From: Candidatus Rokuibacteriota bacterium
GTDB lineage: Bacteria > Methylomirabilota > Methylomirabilia > Rokubacteriales > CSP1-6
DNA length: 39,417 nucleotides
Direction: 5' to 3'
NCBI GenBank assembly: GCA_003220315.1
Contig: QHSA01000154.1
Coordinates: forward strand, 1-39,417
Of this stretch, positions 25,874 through 34,211 are shown one piece after another. The translations under genes and the position numbers were made by a program. The notes under the pieces are model-generated. The model saw only the letters and a list, made by a program, of their open reading frames with translations. It ran no database searches and had not been told where the DNA came from. The stretch's first letter is position 1. Every line of letters starts with the position of its first letter.

Positions 25874-26171
25874 CCTGACGGCGGCGTTCTCCACGGTGCC
25901 GACGGCGGAGGCCGAGGAGATCAAGCGTGTCATCGTCGAGACCGTGCAGCAGATCGCCCAGGACGACGGCACGTTCAAGCGGGCGAAGCTCGTCTTCACC
26001 GAATCGGACGAGCGGTGCGGGTTGACGGCGGAGCTCGACGGGGTGAAGAAGGAGGGCGTGCCGCTCCAGCTCGACCTCGAGCAGCTCGAGGACGCGAAGA
26101 CGGGTGCCGGCGCGCGCGCTCAGCTCAAGGAAGCCCTTCGCCTCTACTTCCGGAAGGTTCTTGGAAGGTAA
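25860..26171 (+). CDS. Conserved-looking protein of unknown function, 103 aa
   Basis: MAEVSLTAAFSTVPTAEAEEIKRVIVETVQQIAQDDG...; ATG overlaps the readthrough selenoprotein ORF by 14 nt. Confidence 0.6.
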   Translation: MAEVSLTAAFSTVPTAEAEEIKRVIVETVQQIAQDDGTFKRAKLVFTESDERCGLTAELDGVKKEGVPLQLDLEQLEDAKTGAGARAQLKEALRLYFRKVLGR

Positions 26172-26874
26172 CGACGCGGGGCTGCTCCTCTTCACCTGGC
26201 GCGGCTCCGTGTTCCGGGTCGCGGGCGGAGTCCAGCCGCCGAAGGCGGGGTCGTTGTTCTTCTGCCGGCACCTCGCCGTTCGTTCCGGTGAGCGCGTGCT
26301 CGAGATCGGGAGCGGGCTCGGGCTCGCGGCGGTCCTGGCGGCCAGGGCCGGCGCCCGCGTGGTGGCCACCGACATCGTCCCCCAGGCCGTCGAGCTGATC
26401 CGGGCGAACGCCCTGGTGAACGGCGTGCGCGTGGACGCGCGGCTCGGCGACTGCTACGCGCCCGTCGAGGGTGAGCGGTTCGACCTGATCTGCACGAACC
26501 CGCCGCAGATGCCCACGCCGCCCGGCCGCGCGCGAGACGATCCCGTGGCCGCCGCCGACAACGGCGGCGTCGACGGCTGGGAGATCCTCGACCGCGTGAT
26601 CCACGGTGCGTCCGCCCATCTCACGGCCGGCGGCCGGCTCGTCTTCACGATCTTCGCCTTCCTCGGCAGGAAGACCGCGTTCGCCAAGCTCGAGGCGGCC
26701 GGCCTCGCGCCGTCCATCGTCGCGAGCGAGACGCAGGAGTTCCCACGGATCGGCTACGAGCGTCTCGACCACATCCGCGCCCTCGACGTCGAGGCGACCC
26801 TGGGGCCGAGCGTGCCGACGACGGTCGAGCGGTTCGTGGTCCAGGGTGCCTGCGGGGGCTCGGCGGACCGATGA
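26161..26874 (+). CDS. Class I SAM-dependent methyltransferase (HemK/RsmC-like N-methylase motif); TTG start provisional
   Basis: VLEIGSGLGLAAVLAARAGARVVATDIVPQAVELIRAN...FDLICTNPPQMP. Confidence 0.8.
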   Translation: MEGNDAGLLLFTWRGSVFRVAGGVQPPKAGSLFFCRHLAVRSGERVLEIGSGLGLAAVLAARAGARVVATDIVPQAVELIRANALVNGVRVDARLGDCYAPVEGERFDLICTNPPQMPTPPGRARDDPVAAADNGGVDGWEILDRVIHGASAHLTAGGRLVFTIFAFLGRKTAFAKLEAAGLAPSIVASETQEFPRIGYERLDHIRALDVEATLGPSVPTTVERFVVQGACGGSADR

Positions 26875-27614
26875 CGCGCCGGCTGATCGTGAACGCCGAC
26901 GACTTCGGTCTCACGCGAGGCGTGTCCGCCGGCATCCTCGCCGCGCACCGCCACGGGATCGTCACGAGCACGACCGTGCTCGTGACGGCGGACGTGGACA
27001 AGGAGACCCTCGCCGCGGCGCGCGCCGCGGGACTCGGGCTGGGCCTCCACGTCAATCTGACGCTCGGCCGTCCGCTCACGGGCGCGCGCTCCCTGGTCGA
27101 TGCGACCGGCCGACTCATCCGTGACGCGCGCCGCGCGGCGCAGCGCGCGGCGGTCAAGGACGTCGAGCGCGAGGTGGGGGCGCAGATCGAGAAGTTCCTG
27201 GCGCTCGTGAAACGCGCACCGACCCACCTCGACACGCACCACCACGTGGGCCTCTACGCGCCGGTGAGCGGCGTCGTCCTCGCCGCGGCGAAGCGGCTCG
27301 GCGTCCCGGTACGGAGCCAGAATGTGGGCGCGCGGGCTCGCGCGCGCGCGGCCGGCCTCAGGACGCCCGACCACTTCTTCGGCGAATCGGGCCCCGGCGC
27401 GTACTGGACTCTCGCGACGACCCTGGCGCGGCTGCGCGACCTCCCGCCCGGCGTCTCGGAGTTCATGGCGCACCCCGGCGTGTTCGACGACGCGCTCGCG
27501 CAGAGCCGGTACGCGCGCCAGCGCGAGACCGAGCTCGTCGGCGTCGGCACGGCGGCGGCGCGCTCCGCCGCCATGGCGCTCGGGATCACGCTCTGCGACT
27601 TCGGTCGTCTCTGA
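26871..27614 (+). CDS. YdjC/ChbG/HpnK-type carbohydrate deacetylase
   Basis: RRLIVNADDFGLTRGVSAGILAAHRHGIVTSTTVLV; LGLGLHVNLTLGRPL; THLDTHHHVG. Confidence 0.92.
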   Translation: MTRRLIVNADDFGLTRGVSAGILAAHRHGIVTSTTVLVTADVDKETLAAARAAGLGLGLHVNLTLGRPLTGARSLVDATGRLIRDARRAAQRAAVKDVEREVGAQIEKFLALVKRAPTHLDTHHHVGLYAPVSGVVLAAAKRLGVPVRSQNVGARARARAAGLRTPDHFFGESGPGAYWTLATTLARLRDLPPGVSEFMAHPGVFDDALAQSRYARQRETELVGVGTAAARSAAMALGITLCDFGRL

Positions 27615-27620
27615 CCGCCC

Positions 27621-28613
27621 ATGACGCGCGACGCGCTCCTGCTCGGCGTGGACGTCGGCGGCACGACGACGGCCGCGGGCGCCGTCACGCGGGAGGGCGC
27701 GGTGCTCGTCGAGCAGCGCGTGCTGACCCACCGTGACGGCAAGGGGCGCGCGCCGGAGACGATCATCGAGCTGCTCGGCTCCGTCCGTGAGCAGGCGGAG
27801 CGCCGGGGGCACGCGGTCGAGGCCATCGGCGTCGGCGTGCCCGGGCCGGTCGACCCGACCGTCGGCCGGATCGGCGAGCACGTGCCCCACGTGCCGGAGC
27901 TCGCCGGCCGCGCGCTCGCCGCCGAGCTCGCCGAGCGGTTCGGTCGGCCGGCGTTCGTGGACAACGACGTCAACGCGCTCGCGCTCGGCGAATGGATGTT
28001 CGGCGCGGGCCGGGGCGCCCACTCGCTGGTGGTGCTGGCGCCCGGGACCGGCTTCGGCGCCGGGATCGTGCTCGAGAGCCGCCTCGTGCGCGGCGCGGCG
28101 GGGTTCGGCGGGGAGCTGGGCCACACGCCCGTGAAGTTCGACGGCCCGCCGTGCTGGTGCGGCGGGCGTGGCTGCCTCGCCCTTTACGCGAGCGGCCGGG
28201 GAATCGCCGAGGCGGCGCGGGCGCGCGTCGCCGGGCTGCCGGACGCGCCGTTGCTCACGGCGGCGGGCGGCGACCCGCGCGCGATCACGGCGCCGCTCGT
28301 CTTCCGGGCGGCGCGGGAGGGCGACGCGGTGGCGTCCGCGGTCGTCGACGAGGCGTGCCGCGCCCTCGGCGCGATGCTCGGCGCGGTCGTGAACGGCCTG
28401 AACCCGGAGCTCATCGTCCTGACCGGCGGCGTCGCGGAGTCGCTCGTGCCCCTCGAAGCGCAGATCCTCCAGCGGGCCGCCGAGTACGCGTTCCGCGCGG
28501 CGCTCGCCAGAACGCGGGTGACGATCGTGCCGGGCGACAAGCGAACGAGCATGCGCGGCGCCGCGGCGCTCGCGATCTACGAGATCGCCCGCGCCGGCGG
28601 GGGAACGCCATGA
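27621..28613 (+). CDS. ROK family sugar kinase (glucokinase-like)
   Basis: LLGVDVGGTTTAAGAV; VDNDVNALALGEWMFGAGRG; GGELGHTPVKFDGPPCWCGGRGCLALYASG. Confidence 0.94.
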   Translation: MTRDALLLGVDVGGTTTAAGAVTREGAVLVEQRVLTHRDGKGRAPETIIELLGSVREQAERRGHAVEAIGVGVPGPVDPTVGRIGEHVPHVPELAGRALAAELAERFGRPAFVDNDVNALALGEWMFGAGRGAHSLVVLAPGTGFGAGIVLESRLVRGAAGFGGELGHTPVKFDGPPCWCGGRGCLALYASGRGIAEAARARVAGLPDAPLLTAAGGDPRAITAPLVFRAAREGDAVASAVVDEACRALGAMLGAVVNGLNPELIVLTGGVAESLVPLEAQILQRAAEYAFRAALARTRVTIVPGDKRTSMRGAAALAIYEIARAGGGTP

Positions 28614-29120
28614 TCACGGTGACGCGCCGGCCACGGAGGGTGTTCCGACGAGGCTGTCGAGGAGACGGGGCAGGCGTCTCACGACGGACTCGCCGTGGAG
28701 CTGCGCGGCCATCTCGCCTCGGCGGTCGACGACAACGGTGTAGGGTGTCCCCTTGAAGCCGAAGCGGTTCGCGAGCGTGAGCCGCGGGTCGAGCGCGACG
28801 GGGTAGGCGACCTTCTGCTCGAGAACGAAGCGCTGCGCGTCCACGGCGGTGTCCTGGACGTGGATCGCCAGGATCTCGACGCCGCGCGCGCGGTAGCGCG
28901 CCGCGACACGCGCCAGCGCCGCCGACTCTTTCACGCACGGCTTGCACCACGACGCCTGGAAGCGGAGGACCAGGACCTTCTTTCCGATCAGATCGCGCGA
29001 GTCGAGCACCCGCTGGCTGCCGAGGAGGCGCACCGTGAAGCCCGGTGCCGCGGGCGCGGCGGCGAGAGGCGCGACGACGCACAGCAGGAGCAGGAGGGCC
29101 GGCAGGACGCGCGCAACCAC
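28614..29120 (-). CDS. Secreted TlpA/thioredoxin-like protein (GTG start)
   Basis: Signal peptide VVARVLPALLLLLCVVAPLAAA; VLVLRFQASWCKPCVKESAALARVAARY; GTPYTVVVDRRG. Confidence 0.9.
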   Translation of the reverse strand: MVARVLPALLLLLCVVAPLAAAPAAPGFTVRLLGSQRVLDSRDLIGKKVLVLRFQASWCKPCVKESAALARVAARYRARGVEILAIHVQDTAVDAQRFVLEQKVAYPVALDPRLTLANRFGFKGTPYTVVVDRRGEMAAQLHGESVVRRLPRLLDSLVGTPSVAGASP

Positions 29121-29125
29121 GAGGG

Positions 29126-29132
29126 TATAATA
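29126..29132. promoter_or_regulatory. Shared bidirectional -10 (TATAATA): TATAAT on plus, TATTAT on minus
   Basis: Sits in an 18-bp gap (29121-29138) between divergent GTG codons at 29120 and 29139; implies leaderless mRNAs both ways. Confidence 0.5.
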
Positions 29133-29138
29133 GCCCGC

Positions 29139-32069
29139 GTGAACGACCTCGAGCACGAACTTCGCAAGGTCGTCGCCGGCGACGTGCGGTTCGATCCGGT
29201 CTCCCGCCTGCTGTACTCCACCGACGCGTCCATGTATCAGGTCGAGCCGATCGGCGTCGTGATGCCGCGCGACGCCGACGACGTCCAGGCGGCCGTGGAG
29301 GTGGCGCGGAGGCACGAGGTGGCGCTCCTCCCGCGTGGCGGCGGGACCTCGCTCACGGGCCAGACCGTCAACCGCGCGCTCGTCCTCGACTTCTCCCGCC
29401 ACATGAACCGCGTGCTCGAGGTCGACACCGAGGCGCAGTGGGCGAGGGTCGAGCCCGGGCTCGTCCAGGACGAGCTGAATCACCACGTGCGGCCGATGGG
29501 GTTGCTGTTCGGCCCGGACACGTCGACCTCGAATCGCGCGACGCTCGGCGGAATGCTCGGCAACAACTCGGGGGGCTCGCACTCGATCGCCTACGGGCTG
29601 ACGGTCGACCACGTCGTCGAGGTCACGGCGCTCCTGGCCGACGGGACGCGCGTCGTCTTCGGCGACGTCACGCCCGAGGAGCTCGCGCGGCGGGGCCGGC
29701 TGCCCGGCCTCGAGGGGCAGATCTACCGCGAGGTCGGGCGGATCCGCGACGCGTACGCCGACGAGATCCGCGCGCGCTACCCGCATCACTGGCGACGGGT
29801 GGCCGGCTACAACCTGAACGAGCTCGTGGGCGTCGGGGTCAAGCCGGGGTCCCTGGCGGGCGGCGGCGGAGTCGCCTCCGACCCGAGAGGATCCGCGCGC
29901 GGCCTCAGCATGGCGCGCCTGATCGTCGGCTCCGAGGGCACGCTCCTGACGCTCGTCGAGGCGAAGGTGCGCCTGGTGCGACGGCCCAGGACGACCGCGC
30001 TCGACGTCATCCACTATCGCGACCTCCAGGAGGCGCTCGAGTCCTCGCAGTCCATCCTCGAGACGGGCCCGTACGCGGTCGAGCTCACCGACAAGCTGAT
30101 CCTCGATCTCGCGCGTGACAACATCGAGCAGGCCCAGCGGATGGGCTTCGTCCAGGGCGATCCCGCCGCGATCCTCATCGTGGAGTACGCCGGGGACAGC
30201 GACGCGGAGGTCCGCGCCAAAGTCGCCGAGCTCGAGGCGCGGCGTGCGCGCGAGCGCTTCGGCTACGCCGCGACGCTCGCCTTCGATCCCGCCGAGCAGC
30301 AGTCGATCTGGAAGCTCCGCAAGGCGGGGCTCGGGCTCCTGCTCGGGATGAAGGGCGACAAGAAGCCCATCGCCTTCGTCGAGGACACGGCGGTCCACCC
30401 CAAGCACCTGGCGGAGTTCGTGCCGCGCTTCCGCGAGATCTTCGCCAAGCACGACGTCGTGGGCGCCTACTACGGCCACTGCTCGGTCGGGTGCCTGCAC
30501 ATCCGGCCGGTGATCGACCTCAAGACCCCGCGCGGGCTCGAGCAGGTGCGCGCGATCGCGGACGAGATCACGAGCCTCGTGCTCGAGTTCGGCGGGACGA
30601 TCTCGAGCGAGCACGGCGACGGCCGGGCCCGGAGCCCGTTCCTCGCGCGCATGTACGGGCCACGGCTGATGCGCGCGTTCCGTGAGCTCAAGCGCGCGTT
30701 CGACCCCGAGAACCGCCTGAACCCGGGCAACATCGTCGACGCGCCCGGGATCCTCGAGAACCTCCGCTACGGCGTCGGCGAGCGGGCCTGGGAGCCGACC
30801 ACCCTCCTCGACTTCTCCGGCCAGGGCGGCTTCGCCGCGGCGGTGGAGCTCTGCAACGGCGTCGGCGTCTGCCGCAAGAAGCTCGAGGGCACGATGTGCC
30901 CGTCGTACATGGCGACGAAGGACGAAGAGCACTCGACGCGCGGGCGCGCGAACGCGCTCCGGGCCGTGCTCTCCGGGCGGCTCCCGCCGTCGGAGTTCAC
31001 CGGGCACCGCCTCTACGAAGTCATGGACCTCTGCCTCGAGTGCAAGGGGTGCAAGGCCGAGTGCCCGGCGAACGTGGACATGGCGAAGCTCAAGTACGAG
31101 TTCCTGCACCACTACTACGCCGCGAACGGGCTCCCCCTGCGCAACCGCCTCTTCGGGCGGATCGAGCGGCTGCACCGACTGGGCGCGCACCTGCCGGCCC
31201 TCGTCAACTGGGCCTCGGCCCTCGCGCCGAGCCGCTGGCTGCTCGAGAAGCTCGTCGGCATCGACCGCCGCCGGCCGCTCCCGACGCTCGCCGCGAAACC
31301 GTTCACCGCCTGGTTCGCGCGCCACGCGCCGCCGGTCGCGAGCCCGCGCGGCGAGGTCGTGCTCTTCCACGACACGTTCGTGACCTACAACACGCCCGAG
31401 ATCGGTCGCGCCGCGGTGGAGCTGCTCGAGACCGCCGGGTACCGTGTGGTGCTCGTGGACAAGAAGTGCTGCGGCCGGCCGCTCATCTCGAAGGGCATGC
31501 TCACCGAGGCGCGCGCGCACGCGGCGTGGAACGTGGACCGGCTCGCCCCCCACGCGCGACGGGGCGTGCCGATCGTGGGGCTCGAGCCCTCGTGCCTCCT
31601 GACGTTGCGCGACGAGTCGGTGGATCTCCTCCGCACCGACGACGCACGGACCGTGGCGCGGCACGCCGTCCTGCTCGAAGAGTTCCTCACGCGCGAGCGC
31701 GGGCGCGGCCTCGAGCTCCGGTTCACCGGCGACGGCCGGACGGCGCTCCTGCACGGGCACTGCCACCAGAAAGCGCTCGTCGGCACGGCCCCGACGGTCG
31801 CGGCCCTCCGGTGGGCCGGCTTCCGGGTGGAAGAGGTCGATTCCGGGTGCTGCGGGATGGCGGGCGCGTTCGGCTTCGAGCGCGAGCACTACGACATCTC
31901 TGTCGCGCTCGGCAATCGCCGCCTGGTGCCCGCCGTGAAGGCGGCGCCCGCGGACACCGTGATCGTGGCGCCCGGCGTCTCGTGCCGCCAGCAGATCGCG
32001 CACCTCGCCGGGCGCCGCGCGTTCCACCCCGCCGAAGTCCTCCGGGCCGCGCTATCGCCCTCCTCCTAG
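29139..32069 (+). CDS. FAD-binding oxidase fused to Fe-S/CCG-domain oxidoreductase (GlcD/YdiJ-like)
   Basis: VVMPRDADDVQAAVEVARRHEVALLPRGGGTSLTGQTVN; CLECKGCKAECPANVDMAKLKYEFL; CCGRPLISKGM and CCGMAGAFGFE. Confidence 0.94.
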   Translation: MNDLEHELRKVVAGDVRFDPVSRLLYSTDASMYQVEPIGVVMPRDADDVQAAVEVARRHEVALLPRGGGTSLTGQTVNRALVLDFSRHMNRVLEVDTEAQWARVEPGLVQDELNHHVRPMGLLFGPDTSTSNRATLGGMLGNNSGGSHSIAYGLTVDHVVEVTALLADGTRVVFGDVTPEELARRGRLPGLEGQIYREVGRIRDAYADEIRARYPHHWRRVAGYNLNELVGVGVKPGSLAGGGGVASDPRGSARGLSMARLIVGSEGTLLTLVEAKVRLVRRPRTTALDVIHYRDLQEALESSQSILETGPYAVELTDKLILDLARDNIEQAQRMGFVQGDPAAILIVEYAGDSDAEVRAKVAELEARRARERFGYAATLAFDPAEQQSIWKLRKAGLGLLLGMKGDKKPIAFVEDTAVHPKHLAEFVPRFREIFAKHDVVGAYYGHCSVGCLHIRPVIDLKTPRGLEQVRAIADEITSLVLEFGGTISSEHGDGRARSPFLARMYGPRLMRAFRELKRAFDPENRLNPGNIVDAPGILENLRYGVGERAWEPTTLLDFSGQGGFAAAVELCNGVGVCRKKLEGTMCPSYMATKDEEHSTRGRANALRAVLSGRLPPSEFTGHRLYEVMDLCLECKGCKAECPANVDMAKLKYEFLHHYYAANGLPLRNRLFGRIERLHRLGAHLPALVNWASALAPSRWLLEKLVGIDRRRPLPTLAAKPFTAWFARHAPPVASPRGEVVLFHDTFVTYNTPEIGRAAVELLETAGYRVVLVDKKCCGRPLISKGMLTEARAHAAWNVDRLAPHARRGVPIVGLEPSCLLTLRDESVDLLRTDDARTVARHAVLLEEFLTRERGRGLELRFTGDGRTALLHGHCHQKALVGTAPTVAALRWAGFRVEEVDSGCCGMAGAFGFEREHYDISVALGNRRLVPAVKAAPADTVIVAPGVSCRQQIAHLAGRRAFHPAEVLRAALSPSS

Positions 32070-32788
32070 GCTCCGCCCTCGCCGTTCTCGTCGCCGCGTT
32101 CGTGAAGGGGGCCATCGGCTTCGGCTTTCCCACGCTCGGCACGCCGCTCCTGGCGCTCTTCCTCGATGTGAAGACGGCGGTCGCGGTCCTGGTCGTCCCG
32201 AACCTCGTGATGGACGGGATCCAGGCGCGTCGGCGGGGCGGGCTCGCGGCGACGGTCCGGCGCCTGCGGCCGTTGCTCCTCTCCGGCGCCGCCGGGACCG
32301 TCCTCGGCACGGCGGCGCTGGCGGAGCTCGGTGCGCAGACCGTGACGCTCGCGCTCGGCGGCTTCGTGGTGCTGTTCGTGATCCTGAACGCGATGCGCGT
32401 GTCGCCGCGGGTGGCGCCGTCGTGGGAGCGATGGCTGTCGGCGCCCGTCGGGCTCGTCGCGGGCGTCGTGGGCGGCGTCACGAACGTCCCGAGCCTGCCG
32501 CTGATCCTCTACTTCTACGCGCTCGGCATGGAGAAGGACGAGTTCGTCCGCTCGATCGCCGTGACGTTCCTCGCCTACAAGCTCGTCCAGCTCGTCTCGC
32601 TCGTGACGGTCGGCCTCCTCGACGGGCGGCTCTTCGGCGCCTCGCTCGCGCTCACGGCGGTGGCCGTGGGCGCGTTTGCGCTCGGGCTCCGGGTGCAGGA
32701 CCGGCTCGACGCGCGCGCGTTCAACCGTGCCGTGCTCGTGTTCCTGAGCGCGATCGGCGTGTGGCTGGTGGTCCGCGCGCTGCGCTGA
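32054..32788 (+). CDS. TSUP/TauE-SafE family membrane permease; start uncertain (no ATG/GTG/TTG before first TM helix)
   Basis: LLLGSALAVLVAAFVKGAIGFGFPTLGTPLLALFLDVKTAVAVLVVPNLVMD... Confidence 0.8.
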   Translation: MALLLGSALAVLVAAFVKGAIGFGFPTLGTPLLALFLDVKTAVAVLVVPNLVMDGIQARRRGGLAATVRRLRPLLLSGAAGTVLGTAALAELGAQTVTLALGGFVVLFVILNAMRVSPRVAPSWERWLSAPVGLVAGVVGGVTNVPSLPLILYFYALGMEKDEFVRSIAVTFLAYKLVQLVSLVTVGLLDGRLFGASLALTAVAVGAFALGLRVQDRLDARAFNRAVLVFLSAIGVWLVVRALR

Positions 32789-32824
32789 CCCGCGTGACGC
32801 CCGGGCGCGCTGCGCCGGCGCGCG

Positions 32825-33319
32825 CTATACCGTCGCGCCGGAGAGGAGGGTGAAGATGCGCCGGATCAGCTGCTCGTGATCCTCGATGTTGTGGCGGAAG
32901 ATCCGAAGCTCCTTGAGCTCGGCGATGTCCACCGTGCGGATGGGCTCGCCGGTGCGGAGGGCCGCGAGGGAGAGGGCCTGGAAGCACGAGCGGCCCGTCT
33001 CCGGGCGCTCGGTGACGAGCACGAAGTAGAGCGTGGGCCAGTGGCGTCGGGCCATGAAGAACGCCGACCGCTCGCCCCGCTGATTCTCGACGGAGACGAA
33101 CTGCTCGATGGATGGCCGGTACTTCACCTCGACGAGGAACTCGCCGTCGGAGGCGCGCCCCGGCGCCGGCGACACGAGGAAGTCGGGCGAGAAGTCCTCA
33201 CGGCCGAAGCGGAGCGGCAGCGCCTCCTGGCGGTACGGGCGCACCTCGTAGCGCGCGCGGCGGAAAATGGACTCGACGAGGGCCTCGGCAATCCGGCTCT
33301 TCGCCTCGAGCAGATCCAC
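32825..33319 (-). CDS. PD-(D/E)XK nuclease-like protein (GTG start)
   Basis: RFGREDFSPDFLVSPAPGRASDGEFLVEVKYRPSIEQFVSVENQ: PD...(D/E)xK arrangement SPDFLV-x(n)-FLVEVKYR. Confidence 0.6.
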   Translation of the reverse strand: MDLLEAKSRIAEALVESIFRRARYEVRPYRQEALPLRFGREDFSPDFLVSPAPGRASDGEFLVEVKYRPSIEQFVSVENQRGERSAFFMARRHWPTLYFVLVTERPETGRSCFQALSLAALRTGEPIRTVDIAELKELRIFRHNIEDHEQLIRRIFTLLSGATV

Positions 33320-33368
33320 TGTTTTGCCTCCGGGACACGCGACCTCACGTCGATGCGACGCACGCCCA

Positions 33369-34034
33369 TCATACTATAGCGAGGAACCGGGCCGGCGCGC
33401 CCTCCGTGCCCGCGATCTTGTAGAAGGGGGCCGCGAACTCGACCCGTCGGCGCGGGAGCGCGCCGAGGTTCGTCAAGCCCTCCAGGATGACCACCCCCGC
33501 GCCGAGGATCACGCGGTGCATCGGGAAGTCCTCGGAGGTGAAGTCGGGCAGACGCGCGCAGTACTCCTCGAAGAAGTCGAAGCCGATGGTCTTCGCCCCC
33601 CTGGCGACGAGCCACTCCGCCGACTCCGGCGGGAACCAGGGTGACTGGACGAAGTAGTCGGGCCACCTGCCGTACATCCGGTCGGTCCAGTCGGTGCGGA
33701 GCAGGACGATGTCGCCCCGCCGTACGTCGTCGGCGCCGCCGCGCCGGAGATCGTCGATCGTGATCGCGTGGTTCGGGCCGACGAAGGAGAGGTCGACGAC
33801 GATCGCCTCGCCCATCACCTGGTCGAGGGAGATCTCCGCCGTGGTGATCCCATCCTTGAAGACGTGCAGGGGCGAGTCGATGTGGGCGCCCGTGTGCAGG
33901 CTCTGCCGCACGCTCGAGACCTGCCAGAAGCCGGGGCCGCGGCGGTGGGGCGTGATCTCGAGCCGCAGGTTGGTGGACGGCGGGCTGAGCGTCCGATCGT
34001 CCACGGTCACGGAGAGGTCGATGTAGCGCTTCAT
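33369..34034 (-). CDS. Cyclase family (kynurenine formamidase-like) metal-dependent hydrolase
   Basis: IDLSVTVDD...SLHTGAHIDSPLHVFKDG, the HTGTHxDAP-type motif. Confidence 0.88.
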   Translation of the reverse strand: MKRYIDLSVTVDDRTLSPPSTNLRLEITPHRRGPGFWQVSSVRQSLHTGAHIDSPLHVFKDGITTAEISLDQVMGEAIVVDLSFVGPNHAITIDDLRRGGADDVRRGDIVLLRTDWTDRMYGRWPDYFVQSPWFPPESAEWLVARGAKTIGFDFFEEYCARLPDFTSEDFPMHRVILGAGVVILEGLTNLGALPRRRVEFAAPFYKIAGTEGAPARFLAIV

Positions 34035-34211
34035 GGGCGCGGGTCCTCCTGGCGGCCCAGCCGCCGTGCGTGCATGCGCGCTCGGCTCGAAGGCCCTAGG
34101 CTAGCATTGGCCGGAGCACCTGTGCTATGTCTCTCGCGTCCGCGCTCCGTCGCGCAAGCGAACCTTCCCCAGGCCACCGGCGCCTGAGCCCTGGGAGACG
34201 AGGAGATCACG

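Noticed and set aside
28614-32027. 1137-aa minus-strand ORF
   Set aside because: Only its C-terminal part (28614-29120) is real (TlpA-like); the rest is antisense to the FAD/Fe-S oxidoreductase.
34115-34126. AGCACCTGTGCT palindrome upstream of the LivK-like gene as a sigma54 or operator site
   Set aside because: Short, and sigma54 spacing does not fit.
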